A stretch of DNA of 64,000 nucleotides from Clostridiales bacterium (GCA_015655075.1 JAATFT010000025.1:1-64000), one strand, 5' to 3'. Counted from the stretch's first letter, positions 30,324-40,180 are shown. The notes: generated from the sequence alone by a model not told the origin. Program-made: numbers and translations.

Positions 30324-32114
30324 ATGACAAATGCATTAGGGAAAAGAAAAGTTAAAAAGTTTACTAACAAAATGCAAGCAAAATTATTGCTTGTATTTTG
30401 CATTATTCTGATGGCTATGACTGGTCTGGTCGGCAGATTGGTATATATAAACCGCACCGACGGCGAAAGATATGCGAAAAAGGTATTATCCCAGCAGACC
30501 TATACCAGTACTGTAATCCCATTTCAGAGGGGAAGCATCCTGGACAGGAAGGGGACGGTATTGGCAACCAGTGAAAAGGTTTATAATATTATACTGGATG
30601 TAAAGAATTTACTGGAGGATGATAAATACTTAACTCCCACCGTCAAAGCTTTGACAGAATGTTATGACAGCATTACGAAAGACAGTATTTCGGAGTTGGT
30701 TAAGACAAAGCCGGAAAGCCGTTATGTTATCCTGAAAAAAGATATTGGCTACGACGACATGATGCTTTTTAAGGAGAAAGAGGAGAAAAACGATAATATT
30801 CAGGGGGTCTGGTTTGAAGAGGATTATGTAAGAAAATATCCATACAAAACCCTGGCAAGCAGCGTTATCGGATTTACCTCCGACGGAAATGTGGGAAACT
30901 GGGGAATTGAGCAATATTATAATGAGCAGTTAAACGGAGTAAACGGTATCGAATACGGATACATAGATTCCGAGTTAAAGCTGGAACAAACCACGAAGCC
31001 CGCTATTAACGGCAATACCATAATTTCAACCATAGACGCCAATGTTCAGGGCATTGTACAGGAACATATTAAATCCTTTAATGAGGAATTCGGCAGTAAA
31101 AATATCGGTGTCCTGGTTATGAATCCCAATAATGGTGAAATTTTAGCCATGGCTTCCAACAATGAGTATGATTTAAATAATCCAATGGATTTAACTCCTT
31201 TTTACACAAAAAAGAAAATCAGTAAAATGAACGATAAAGAAAAACTGAATGCCTTAAATGCAATCTGGCGGAATTTCGTAATCAGCGACACTTATGAACC
31301 CGGGTCTACCTTTAAGCCTTTTACGGTTTCCGCGGGACTGGAGGAAAATATCATTCAGTCGGATAACACTTATATCTGTGACGGAGGCCAAACGGTGGGG
31401 GGGTATACAATCAAATGCAGTAACCGCAGCGGACATGGTACAGTTACTTTAACCCAAGCTCTTACGCTATCCTGTAACGATGCGTTAATGCAGATAGGAG
31501 AGAAGGAAGGCGGGGAAGTCTTTTATGATTACCAGACTTTTTTCGGATTTGGACAAAAGACGGGGATTGATCTTCCCGGCGAGGCGGAGGGTTTACTGAT
31601 TTCAGAAGATAAAATGGGTAAAACGGATTTAGCTGTCAGCAGTTTCGGACAAACCTTTACAACTACTATGATTCAGATGGTTTCCGGTTTTTCCTCTCTG
31701 GTCAATGGAGGTTACTATTATGAGCCTCATATTGTAAAGCAAATTTTAAATCCGGGGGGAGCTACTCTTAAGACTGTGGATAAAGTCCTGGTAAAGGAGT
31801 CCGTTTCAAGTGAAACTTCCAAATTCATAAGAAATGCGATGCACCTGACCGTCGAGGAAGGAACCGCACAGAAAGCCCAGGTTGCAGGCTATGAAGTCGG
31901 AGGCAAAACCGGAACGGCGCAGAAAACCCCCAGATCCGATCATACCTATGTGGTATCTTTTATAGGCTGCGTGCCGGCGGATAATCCGGAAATGGTTATT
32001 TATGTGGTGATTGACGAACCCCAGAATGTTGAAAGGCAGGCGGACAGTTCCATTGCAACAAAATTTGCCAGCCAGATTTTAAGCGAAATATTGCCCTTTT
32101 TGGAGATATACTAG
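30324..32114 (+). CDS. Class B penicillin-binding protein (FtsI/PBP2B type)
   Basis: 596 residues. Short cytoplasmic end, one membrane segment (about 17-37), pedestal/dimerisation domain, then a transpeptidase domain with EPGSTFKPF (nucleophile Ser at about 328), SCNDAL (SxN) and GGKTGTAQK (KTG). No PASTA domain. Septal peptidoglycan transpeptidase partnering FtsW. ATG 30324 is chosen over GTG 30318 because GAGGTG overlaps the latter. It is the first of two PBPs in a row. Confidence 0.92.
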   Translation: MTNALGKRKVKKFTNKMQAKLLLVFCIILMAMTGLVGRLVYINRTDGERYAKKVLSQQTYTSTVIPFQRGSILDRKGTVLATSEKVYNIILDVKNLLEDDKYLTPTVKALTECYDSITKDSISELVKTKPESRYVILKKDIGYDDMMLFKEKEEKNDNIQGVWFEEDYVRKYPYKTLASSVIGFTSDGNVGNWGIEQYYNEQLNGVNGIEYGYIDSELKLEQTTKPAINGNTIISTIDANVQGIVQEHIKSFNEEFGSKNIGVLVMNPNNGEILAMASNNEYDLNNPMDLTPFYTKKKISKMNDKEKLNALNAIWRNFVISDTYEPGSTFKPFTVSAGLEENIIQSDNTYICDGGQTVGGYTIKCSNRSGHGTVTLTQALTLSCNDALMQIGEKEGGEVFYDYQTFFGFGQKTGIDLPGEAEGLLISEDKMGKTDLAVSSFGQTFTTTMIQMVSGFSSLVNGGYYYEPHIVKQILNPGGATLKTVDKVLVKESVSSETSKFIRNAMHLTVEEGTAQKAQVAGYEVGGKTGTAQKTPRSDHTYVVSFIGCVPADNPEMVIYVVIDEPQNVERQADSSIATKFASQILSEILPFLEIY

Positions 32115-32136
32115 TACTCTTGCAAATATATTATCA

Positions 32137-32186
32137 TAACCTCTAAGCATTCGTAATAAAATAAAACGATAAGATATATGAGGTTA
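32137..32186 (+). promoter_or_regulatory. Hairpin that may mask the ribosome-binding site of the second PBP
   Basis: TAACCTC (32137-32143) is complementary to GAGGTTA (32180-32186), which includes the GAGG used to start the gene at 32191. Seven pairs with a 36-nt loop would lower initiation when folded. Confidence 0.35.
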
Positions 32187-32190
32187 CTCT

Positions 32191-34140
32191 ATGGCACGTA
32201 ATAAAACCTTTAACCGCCGTAATGTATTTATTATTGTATCTGTTATTCTGATAACGGCGGTTGGATTAACGGTAAGACTTGGTTATTTGATGATTGCTAA
32301 ATCGGCCGAATATGCGCAGCGTGCAGAAGATCTGCATGAAAGAGAACGCTCGATTAAGGCGGAGAGAGGAATCATATACGATAAAAATGGAATAGCTATT
32401 GCTACGAATAAACCTGTCAGTACAATTTCAGTTATACATAGTCAGATTACGGACCCGGAGAGGGTGATTCAGGTATTATCCGATATGCTTGGCCTTAGTG
32501 AAGACAAGGTGAGAAAGAGGGTTGAAAAAAATTCCTCCATAGAAAGGATAAAATCCAATGTAGATAAAGAAATTGCGGATGCCATCCGAAATTATGATTT
32601 AAATGGAGTTATGGTGGACGAGGATTACAAAAGATATTATCCTTACGGCAGTTTAGCATCAAAAGTTATCGGATTTACAGGGAGCGACAACCAGGGAATT
32701 ATCGGGCTGGAAGTAGAATATGAGAAATATTTAAAAGGAACCGACGGCACCATACTTACCCTGACAACCGCATATGGCGCGGAGATTGAAAATGCCGCGG
32801 AGGACAGGATAGAACCCAGGGCCGGAAACGATTTATACATCAGTCTGGATGTGAATATACAAAAGTATGCCCAGCAGGCCGCCTTAAAAGTCATGGAAGC
32901 TAAAAATGCCAATAATGTAAAGCTTATACTTATGAATCCCCAGAACGGCGAAATATATGCCATGGTGAATGTTCCGGAATTTGATTTAAATGATCCCTAT
33001 ACCCTGACGGAGAATATGCGAAAGGATATAGAGCCGTCTTCCTTAACCAGTGAACAGACCAATGATCTGTTAAATAATATGTGGAGAAATGCCTGCATCA
33101 GCGATACTTATGAACCGGGTTCCGCCTTCAAAATTGTAACGGCCACCGCCGCACTGGAAGAAAAGGTGGTTAAATTAACCGATAATTTTTACTGCCCGGG
33201 CTATAAGATTGTGGAGGACCGCAGAATTCGCTGTCATAAAATAGGCGGTCATGGAAGCGAAACCTTTGTGGAGGGAATTAAAAATTCCTGCAATCCGGTT
33301 TTTATGGAAATCGGTGCAAGGGTTGGAATTACCAATATGTATAAATATTTCAGTAAACTTGGACTTTTTAATAAAACAGGTGTGGATTTGCCGGGGGAAG
33401 CAAAGTCAATTATGCATAAGCCGGAGAATGTGGGAGCGGTAGAGCTGGCAACCATTTCTTTCGGGCAGTCCTTTCAGATAACTCCCCTGCAGTTGTTGGT
33501 TGCCGCCAGTGCGGTTGTCAACGGAGGCAATATTGTAATCCCCCATTTCGGCCTCCAGGTAAAGAATCCGGAAGGCAATATAGTTAAAACCTTTCAATAT
33601 GATGGTGCCAAAGGGGTTGTTACGAAAGAAACTTCCGATACCATGAAAGAGTTATTGGAGGCAGTGGTATCGGAGGGCACAGGTAGAAGGGCTTATTTAC
33701 CAGGTTTTAGAATTGGAGGGAAAACCGCCACTTCTGAAAAATTGCCTCGCAGCAGCAACAAATATATATCCTCCTTCGTGGGATTTGCACCTGCAGATAA
33801 TCCCCAAGTAATCGCAGTGCTGTTAATCGACGAACCCGTAGGGATCTATTATGGCGGTACCATTGCAGCGCCGGTAGTTGCAGAAGTATTTGATAATGTA
33901 ATGCCGTATTTAGGCATCGAACCCCACTATAATGAAGCAGAGATAAAGAAATATAACGTGGGAACCATAAAAATGCCGGATTTGGTCGGCTTAAAAAAGG
34001 AAGAATTAAAAGCGGCCTTAAAAGATATGGATTACGGTGATATCTATTATTTAGGGGAAGGCGATACGGTTATGGAACAATTTCCCCTGCCGGGAGAGAT
34101 GATCAATCTAAACAGCGACTTGATTCTGTATTTGGAATAG
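32191..34140 (+). CDS. spoVD: Class B penicillin-binding protein with one PASTA domain (SpoVD-like)
   Basis: 649 residues. One membrane segment (about 9-29), dimerisation domain, transpeptidase with EPGSAFKIV (Ser at about 311) and SCNPVFM (SxN). The third motif reads GGKTATSEK at about 510-518, that is K-T-A instead of K-T-G. A single PASTA domain closes the protein (IKMPDLVGLKKEELKAALKD). PASTA-bearing class B PBPs at this place are SpoVD (spore cortex) or PBP2B (division); with two PBPs side by side this is probably the sporulation-type enzyme, which is inference. Confidence 0.85.
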   Translation: MARNKTFNRRNVFIIVSVILITAVGLTVRLGYLMIAKSAEYAQRAEDLHERERSIKAERGIIYDKNGIAIATNKPVSTISVIHSQITDPERVIQVLSDMLGLSEDKVRKRVEKNSSIERIKSNVDKEIADAIRNYDLNGVMVDEDYKRYYPYGSLASKVIGFTGSDNQGIIGLEVEYEKYLKGTDGTILTLTTAYGAEIENAAEDRIEPRAGNDLYISLDVNIQKYAQQAALKVMEAKNANNVKLILMNPQNGEIYAMVNVPEFDLNDPYTLTENMRKDIEPSSLTSEQTNDLLNNMWRNACISDTYEPGSAFKIVTATAALEEKVVKLTDNFYCPGYKIVEDRRIRCHKIGGHGSETFVEGIKNSCNPVFMEIGARVGITNMYKYFSKLGLFNKTGVDLPGEAKSIMHKPENVGAVELATISFGQSFQITPLQLLVAASAVVNGGNIVIPHFGLQVKNPEGNIVKTFQYDGAKGVVTKETSDTMKELLEAVVSEGTGRRAYLPGFRIGGKTATSEKLPRSSNKYISSFVGFAPADNPQVIAVLLIDEPVGIYYGGTIAAPVVAEVFDNVMPYLGIEPHYNEAEIKKYNVGTIKMPDLVGLKKEELKAALKDMDYGDIYYLGEGDTVMEQFPLPGEMINLNSDLILYLE

Positions 34141-34204
34141 CATATAATTAGAACGTTGATTTTACGAAAGAAATTAGAAAGGATTCACTTGGGAGGAAAG
34201 AAAG

Positions 34205-35173
34205 ATGGATTTTAAAATATTAATGCCGGTTATCATATCATTTTTTATCAGCGTAATCTTATGCCCTATTTTAATACCTTTTTTAAAAAGATTAAAATTC
34301 GGCCAGTTTATACGTGATGACGGACCGGAAAGCCATTTAAAGAAGTCAGGCACTCCCACAATGGGCGGTATTATAATCTTACTTAGTGTTACCCTTACCT
34401 CTTTAATCTATATAGGAAAATATCCGGACATGATACCGGTACTATTCTCAACGGTGGGATTTGGTATAATCGGATTGCTGGATGATTATATTAAAATAGT
34501 TATGAAAAGGTCCATGGGCTTAAAGGCCTGGCAGAAGCTGGTGGGACAGATACTGGTAACGGCAATTTTCGGTTATTATCTGGTTAATTACACGGAGGTG
34601 GGTTCCACTATGCTGATACCCTTTACAGGAGGATTTCTGGAGGGCAAATATTTAGATACCTCGTTTTTATTTGTTCCCATGCTATTTCTGGTTGTTCTGG
34701 GTACCGTAAACGGTGCAAATTTTACAGACGGACTGGACGGCTTGGCAAGCAGTGTGACACTTTTGATTGCCACCTTCTTTTCGGTAGTTGCAATTGGAGT
34801 ACAAAGCGGTATTTCTCCCATAACCTGTGCCGTGGCAGGCAGCCTGTTGGGCTTTTTGCTATTTAATATCTATCCGGCCAGGGTATTTATGGGAGACACC
34901 GGCTCACTGGCTTTAGGGGGGTTTGTGGCTGCCTCCGCTTACATGCTTCGTATGCCGCTGTTCATCCTGATAGTGGGATTAATCTATCTGGCGGAGGTTT
35001 TGTCCGTCATACTTCAGGTGGGGTATTTTAAATTGACCGGCGGTAAGAGAATCTTTAAAATGGCGCCGATCCATCACCATTTTGAATTATGCGGCTGGGC
35101 CGAAACGAGAATTGTGGCGGTTTTTTCAATTATAACGGCGGTTCTTTGTTTAATTGCACTAATGGGAATATAA
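34205..35173 (+). CDS. mraY: Phospho-MurNAc-pentapeptide transferase MraY
   Basis: 322 residues with about ten membrane segments. Signature motifs: DDGPESHLKKSGTPTMGG, GLLDDYIKIV, NFTDGLDGLASSV, PARVFMGDTGSLALGG and MAPIHHHFELCGW with the aspartates and histidines that bind Mg2+ and UDP-MurNAc-pentapeptide. Makes lipid I at the inner face of the membrane. GGGAGGAAAGAAAG precedes the ATG. Confidence 0.97.
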   Translation: MDFKILMPVIISFFISVILCPILIPFLKRLKFGQFIRDDGPESHLKKSGTPTMGGIIILLSVTLTSLIYIGKYPDMIPVLFSTVGFGIIGLLDDYIKIVMKRSMGLKAWQKLVGQILVTAIFGYYLVNYTEVGSTMLIPFTGGFLEGKYLDTSFLFVPMLFLVVLGTVNGANFTDGLDGLASSVTLLIATFFSVVAIGVQSGISPITCAVAGSLLGFLLFNIYPARVFMGDTGSLALGGFVAASAYMLRMPLFILIVGLIYLAEVLSVILQVGYFKLTGGKRIFKMAPIHHHFELCGWAETRIVAVFSIITAVLCLIALMGI

Positions 35174-35193
35174 CATTTGGAGGATAAAATAAG

Positions 35194-36552
35194 ATGAAAC
35201 TGGAAAATAAACGGATTTTTGTATTTGGCTGCGGACTTAGCGGTATTTCAGCGGCTAAATTATTACAAAAAATCACTTCTGATATTATAATATATGATGG
35301 AAATGATAAATTAGATATAGTGGAAATAAGGGCAAAGCTACAGCCGGATTTTAAGGGGAGCATTTTCCTGGGAACAGTCCCCGACGGATTATTGGATTCT
35401 ATCGATTTGGCAGTATTAAGCCCCGGGGTTCCCACAGATTTAGATATGGTCAACCAAATGAGGAAAAAGCAGATACCGATTTGGGGGGAAATAGAATTAG
35501 CTTATTATTTTTCAAAAGGAAAAGTTATAGGAATTACCGGTACGAACGGTAAAACCACCACCACGACCTTAGTGGGTGAAATTATGAAAACCTATTTCGA
35601 TTGTGTATTTGTTGTGGGGAATATTGGAGTACCCTATACACAAGTGGTGTTAAACACAACGGAAGAATCCGTTACCGTTGCGGAGATGAGCAGTTTTCAA
35701 TTAGAGACTATTAAAGCCTTTAAACCCAATGTGAGCGCAATATTAAATATAACGCCGGATCATCTGAACAGACATCACACCATGGAAAATTATATCGGGG
35801 CAAAAAAGAATATTACATTGAATCAGGATAGCAATGATGTGTGCGTTTTAAATTATGAGGACGAAGAACTTAGAAAAATAAGCGGGGAACTGAAAGCGAA
35901 AGTATTCTACTTCAGCAGTCTGCAAAGCCTTAAACAGGGTATTTATCTGGAAGGTGAAAAGATTATTTATAATGACGGAAATAAGAAGAGCTTAGTTTGC
36001 AATATTCATGAATTAAATATATTCGGACGTCACAGTTATGAAAATGTAATGGCCGCCGTAGCCTGCGGCATTTCACTGGGGGTGCCCATGGATAAAATCA
36101 AATATGCAATTACAGGTTTTGTTGCGGTAGAACACAGAATTGAATTTGTAACAACGAAAAACGGCGTAAAATATTATAACGATTCCAAGGGTACCAATCC
36201 GGATGCTTCCATAAAGGCAATCGAATCCATGCAGAACCCCACCTTGTTAATTGCGGGGGGATATGATAAGGGCTCCGAATTTGACCAGTGGCTGGAAGCC
36301 TTTGGCGGCAAAATACGTTATTTGGTTTTATTGGGTCAGACCAGGGAAAAAATAGCACAGACGGCAAGACGTCATGGATATGAGAGTATTATTATGGTGG
36401 ACTCCCTGAAAGAAGCGGTAAATGTATGCGCCGGGAAGGCTAATCAGGGCGACTGCGTGCTTCTTTCCCCTGCCTGCGCCAGTTGGGGAATGTTTAAGAA
36501 TTATGAAGAGCGGGGCCGCTTATTTAAAGAATATGTGAAAAATCTTGCATAA
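35194..36552 (+). CDS. murD: UDP-MurNAc-L-alanine:D-glutamate ligase
   Basis: 452 residues. Rossmann N-terminus (RIFVFGCGLSGISAAKLLQK), ATP loop GITGTNGKTTTTTLVGEI, NITPDHLNRH and, in the C-terminal domain, YYNDSKGTNPDASIKAIES with the Lys/Asn of the ATP site. Adds D-Glu to UDP-MurNAc-L-Ala. GGAGG lies ahead of the ATG, 20 nt after mraY. Confidence 0.96.
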   Translation: MKLENKRIFVFGCGLSGISAAKLLQKITSDIIIYDGNDKLDIVEIRAKLQPDFKGSIFLGTVPDGLLDSIDLAVLSPGVPTDLDMVNQMRKKQIPIWGEIELAYYFSKGKVIGITGTNGKTTTTTLVGEIMKTYFDCVFVVGNIGVPYTQVVLNTTEESVTVAEMSSFQLETIKAFKPNVSAILNITPDHLNRHHTMENYIGAKKNITLNQDSNDVCVLNYEDEELRKISGELKAKVFYFSSLQSLKQGIYLEGEKIIYNDGNKKSLVCNIHELNIFGRHSYENVMAAVACGISLGVPMDKIKYAITGFVAVEHRIEFVTTKNGVKYYNDSKGTNPDASIKAIESMQNPTLLIAGGYDKGSEFDQWLEAFGGKIRYLVLLGQTREKIAQTARRHGYESIIMVDSLKEAVNVCAGKANQGDCVLLSPACASWGMFKNYEERGRLFKEYVKNLA

Positions 36553-36678
36553 ATTATGTTTACCGTTATTTTATATTGAATAACATTTTTGTGAATCATT
36601 CCATAAAATAAGTTAGGTATTAAATCAGCCGGAGCGAAAGAATATGAATACGTACATTTGTACAGAGGGGAGCAGGAA

Positions 36679-37824
36679 ATGACAAGGACAGAAAGAGAAC
36701 AGGGAAAATCAAAAAAATTCCATAGCTATTACGATTACAGTCTACTGTTCTTAACCTTGTTTTTGGTGTGCTTTGGACTGGTTATGATTTACAGCACCAG
36801 CTCTTATAATGCAAGCAGGGATTATAATAATCCCGCTTATTATTTGGAAAAACAGGGTGCATTTGCAGTATTCGGCGTTGCAGTCATGCTAATTGTATCA
36901 AAAATAGATTACCGGTTTTATATTACCAAATTACCGGTCATAAAGATTAAGCCGGTTACTTTGCTTTATTTATTATGTATTTTTTTGCAGACCTACGTTT
37001 TAATTTTCGGTGATAAAATCAAGGGTGCAAAACGCTGGATTTCTTTAGGAGCTCTCGGAAGGTTTCAGCCGTCGGAATTATCCAAGATTGCGGTAATCCT
37101 GTTTACCGCCTACATAGTAAATTTATCGCCGGTAAAGCTGAATAAATTCCGTGGATTTATAAGAGTGGTTATATTTATGGCACCTTTAATTGTGCTGGTG
37201 CTAATTCCCAACTTCAGTACCGCATTGGTAATGGCGGCCATCATGGTGGCAATCTGCTTTGTGGCCAGCCGTAAAAAATTGTATTTTATCGTATCGGGAA
37301 TTATAGGCATAGGAATCGGAGCAATCTTTATATTTGGAGTCAGTTACCGGAGCACCCGTATTGATGTCTGGAGAAATGTGGAAACCCATCCAAGAGGGTA
37401 TCAGATTTTACAGGGGCTGTATGCGATTGCCTCCGGCGGAATTTTTGGAAAGGGACTGGGAGAAAGTATGCAGAAGCTGGGATTCATACCGGAATCCCAT
37501 AATGACATGATATTTTCGGTTATATGCGAGGAACTTGGGCTTTTTGGGGCCGTTGCCGTGATTATGCTTTTTGTTTTATTAGTGTGGAGGTTATTTGTTA
37601 TTGCAATAAATGCAGCCGATTTGTACGGAGGTTTAATCGCCGCGGGAATCCTGACTCATATTGCGGTACAGGTGTTGTTAAATATAGCGGTCGTTACCAA
37701 TACAATTCCTTCGACGGGTATTCCGATGCCATTCATTAGTTACGGAGGCAGTTCCCTGATGGTTTTATTATTTGAAATGGGAATTGCATTAAGTGTTTCC
37801 AATCAGATTAAATATGAAAGATAG
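36679..37824 (+). CDS. ftsW: SEDS peptidoglycan glycosyltransferase FtsW/SpoVE
   Basis: 381 residues, ten membrane segments. Motifs of FtsW/RodA/SpoVE: MIYSTSSYNA, ISLGALGRFQPSELSKIAVI, ETHPRGYQILQGLYAIASGG, ESHNDMIFSVICEELG and PFISYGGSSL. Polymerises lipid II at the septum together with a class B PBP. FtsW and SpoVE cannot be told apart from sequence here. ATG 36679 follows GGGGAG at 8 nt; the upstream in-frame TTG 36658 lacks a site. Confidence 0.94.
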   Translation: MTRTEREQGKSKKFHSYYDYSLLFLTLFLVCFGLVMIYSTSSYNASRDYNNPAYYLEKQGAFAVFGVAVMLIVSKIDYRFYITKLPVIKIKPVTLLYLLCIFLQTYVLIFGDKIKGAKRWISLGALGRFQPSELSKIAVILFTAYIVNLSPVKLNKFRGFIRVVIFMAPLIVLVLIPNFSTALVMAAIMVAICFVASRKKLYFIVSGIIGIGIGAIFIFGVSYRSTRIDVWRNVETHPRGYQILQGLYAIASGGIFGKGLGESMQKLGFIPESHNDMIFSVICEELGLFGAVAVIMLFVLLVWRLFVIAINAADLYGGLIAAGILTHIAVQVLLNIAVVTNTIPSTGIPMPFISYGGSSLMVLLFEMGIALSVSNQIKYER

Positions 37825-37910
37825 GTATTTGCTATTACCATTTGGCTACAGGCACAAAACAGGGAATATATCATATAGTAATTGTATATTCTGGTTTTAT
37901 GAGGTGCACC

Positions 37911-39164
37911 ATGGCGTTTATTGAAATTAATGGAGGAAATCAGCTAAGTGGTGAAGTTAACATACAAGGTTCAAAAAATGCAGTATTGCCAATTTTGGCG
38001 GCTACCGTACTGGTAAATGGAATTATAAAGCTGAATAATTGCCCTAAAATATTGGATGTTTTTCATATGATTAAAATTTTAGAGGCAATTGGTTGTACCG
38101 CCTCGTGGGATAACTCTTCCCTTATAATAGATGCAACCAGGCTTAATACATCAACTGTTCCGGAAGAATATGTAAAGATGATGCGCTCATCCATTATTTT
38201 AATGGGTGCATTGTTAGGCCGTACTCATTCGGTAACAATAACCTATCCGGGAGGGTGTACCATTGGTGCAAGACCGATTGATTTCCATCTAAGCGCTTTT
38301 CAGAATATGAATGTCTTACTGAAAGAAGAGGACGGGCTGATTAAGTGCAGCACCGACGGTGTGAAAGGCAATGATATATTTCTTAAATTCCCCAGTGTGG
38401 GAGCGACGGAAAATATTATCCTTGCCGGAGTTTTAGCCGATGGTAAAACAGGTATTATCAATGCTGCAAGGGAACCGGAAATTACTGAATTGTGTAAGTT
38501 TTTAAATGCTGCGGGAGCCAGAATTACCGGTGCGGGAACGGAAAGGATTGAAATCATGGGAGTTGATTATTTACATCCCATGGAATACACAGCCTGTTCC
38601 GACAGAATAGTAGCCGGCACTTATTTGGCGGCTGTGGCCGGAGCCGGTGGCGAAGCGGTATTAACGGGAATTGGCGACGAAAACCTTAAGGCGGTTATAA
38701 AGGTTTTGAGGGAAATGGGCTGCAGTATAGTAAGCGGAGAAGATTATATTATTATTGCTTCTTCGGGAAGGGCGAAACCAATACCCTTTATCCGTACCAT
38801 GCCGTATCCGGAATTCCCGACGGATATGCAGTCTCAGATCATGTCAGTTCTTATGACGGCAACAGGAACCAGTAAAATAGTGGAAGAAATATTTGAAGGA
38901 AGATACCAAAATGTAAAAGAACAGATTAAATTTGGAGCGGATATTCGCGTTAAAGGAAGGGAGGCCATTATTAACGGGGTACCTTCTCTGACTGGATGCG
39001 AAGTATTTGCCAGTGAATTAAGGGGTGGTGCGGCACTGGTTATTGCTGGACTTATGGCAAAGGGTAAAACAACTCTGTATAATCCTTACTTTATTCAAAG
39101 AGGCTATGAGGATATATGCAGGGACCTAAATCAATTGGGTGCAGACATAAGAATGGTAACGTGA
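37911..39164 (+). CDS. murA: UDP-N-acetylglucosamine 1-carboxyvinyltransferase
   Basis: 417 residues, EPSP-synthase fold. Begins MAFIEINGGNQLSGEVNIQG then SKNAVLPILAA; the active-site loop is TYPGGCTIGARPIDFHL with the nucleophilic Cys at residue 116, the residue attacked by fosfomycin; YPEFPTDMQSQIMSV and EVFASELRGGAALVIAGLMA are conserved. First committed step of peptidoglycan synthesis. ATG 37911 follows GAGGTG at 4 nt; upstream in-frame starts lack a site. Occupies the place of murG in many dcw clusters. Confidence 0.95.
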   Translation: MAFIEINGGNQLSGEVNIQGSKNAVLPILAATVLVNGIIKLNNCPKILDVFHMIKILEAIGCTASWDNSSLIIDATRLNTSTVPEEYVKMMRSSIILMGALLGRTHSVTITYPGGCTIGARPIDFHLSAFQNMNVLLKEEDGLIKCSTDGVKGNDIFLKFPSVGATENIILAGVLADGKTGIINAAREPEITELCKFLNAAGARITGAGTERIEIMGVDYLHPMEYTACSDRIVAGTYLAAVAGAGGEAVLTGIGDENLKAVIKVLREMGCSIVSGEDYIIIASSGRAKPIPFIRTMPYPEFPTDMQSQIMSVLMTATGTSKIVEEIFEGRYQNVKEQIKFGADIRVKGREAIINGVPSLTGCEVFASELRGGAALVIAGLMAKGKTTLYNPYFIQRGYEDICRDLNQLGADIRMVT

Positions 39165-39195
39165 CATTACGGAAGATAAAAAAACGCGGAGAATA

Positions 39196-39300
39196 CCACA
39201 GGAGAGGATAATATCCACAGGAGGAAATAATATTTTCAGGAGAAATAATATTTTCAGGAAAAATAATATTCAGGAGAAAATAATATTTCCAGGAGGAAAT
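39196..39300 (+). repeat. Array of six Shine-Dalgarno-like units upstream of divIB
   Basis: A roughly 18-bp unit recurs up to the divIB start: CCACAGGAGAGGATAATAT, CCACAGGAGGAAATAATAT, TTTCAGGAGAAATAATAT, TTTCAGGAAAAATAATAT, TTCAGGAGAAAATAATAT and TTCCAGGAGGAAAT then ATG. The last unit is the working ribosome-binding site. The array would expand or contract easily by slippage. Confidence 0.8.
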
Positions 39301-40050
39301 ATGAAAGAACAGAGGGAAAATCATAATAATGCTTTTTTACTGGGCCAGATGAAATTACTTATTCTTTGCCTTGTCATCATCATTCCTGCATTTATACTGT
39401 TTGTGACGTGCAGGCTTAACACGGTAATTGTGGAAGGCAGCAGTCATTATACGGATGAGGAATTGAAAGAGAAAGTCATTACCAGAAAGACAGATCGGAA
39501 TACAATCTTACTTTATCTTCGTTACAAATATGGCAAGGTAGATAGTATTCCATTTGTCGAAGACATAGATATTGAACTGGCTGACAAAAATACAGTCAGA
39601 ATACAGGTATACGAGAAGGTAATAACCGGCTGTATTGAATTTATGGGCGGGTATATGTATTTTGACAAAGACGGCATCGTGGTGGAAAGCTCCGATGAAA
39701 AATTGGACGAAGTCCCTTTTGTTACCGGATTAGGCTTCAATCGGATCAGATTGTATGAAAAACTTGAACTTGAAGTTCAGAAAAAATCTATGTTTCAGGT
39801 CATACTGAATTTAACCCAGCTTATAAAAAGATTTGAGTTAGGCATAGATACCATTGAATTTAATTCGGATTTGGAGGTTACACTCTATAGCGGTGACATT
39901 GAAATTCTTCTGGGAAAAAGAGATACCTACGATGAACAGATTGCCGAATTAAAAAATCTTTTACCCAATGCAGAAGGGACGAAGTTGACATTGGATATGA
40001 AGGATTTTACAGAAGGACAGGATGGAATAATTGCCAGGCCTAAGGAATAA
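39301..40050 (+). CDS. divIB: Cell division protein DivIB/FtsQ
   Basis: 249 residues: short cytoplasmic tail, one membrane segment (about 17-37, LLILCLVIIIPAFILFVTC), a POTRA domain (NTVIVEGSSHYTDEELKEKV) and a beta domain (FVEDIDIELADKNTVRIQVY). DivIB/FtsQ links early and late divisome proteins. Begins directly after the AGGAGG of the repeat array. Followed by an inverted family-2 repeat instead of ftsA. Confidence 0.9.
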   Translation: MKEQRENHNNAFLLGQMKLLILCLVIIIPAFILFVTCRLNTVIVEGSSHYTDEELKEKVITRKTDRNTILLYLRYKYGKVDSIPFVEDIDIELADKNTVRIQVYEKVITGCIEFMGGYMYFDKDGIVVESSDEKLDEVPFVTGLGFNRIRLYEKLELEVQKKSMFQVILNLTQLIKRFELGIDTIEFNSDLEVTLYSGDIEILLGKRDTYDEQIAELKNLLPNAEGTKLTLDMKDFTEGQDGIIARPKE

Positions 40051-40055
40051 GAAAG

Positions 40056-40180
40056 AGTTGGCTTGCCAGACTTTGGCGCTGACGCGCTGTCACTTTAGTG
40101 ACAAAATGCCTCTTACGCGTCATGCGCATCACCCCGGCGGGTTTTTATCGAATAGGGCGCAACTTCCTATTCGATAAAAA
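40056..40180 (-). repeat. Family-2 structured repeat, copy a (inverted)
   Basis: Read on the minus strand it has the order of copy b. Stems: 15-bp TTTTTATCGAATAGG (40142-40156) with CCTATTCGATAAAAA (40166-40180); GACGCG (40081-40086) with CGCGTC (40116-40121) enclosing TGTCAC/GTGACA (40088-40093, 40098-40103); and a weaker TGGC/GCCA hairpin at 40060-40075. It begins 5 bp after the divIB stop. Confidence 0.75.
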
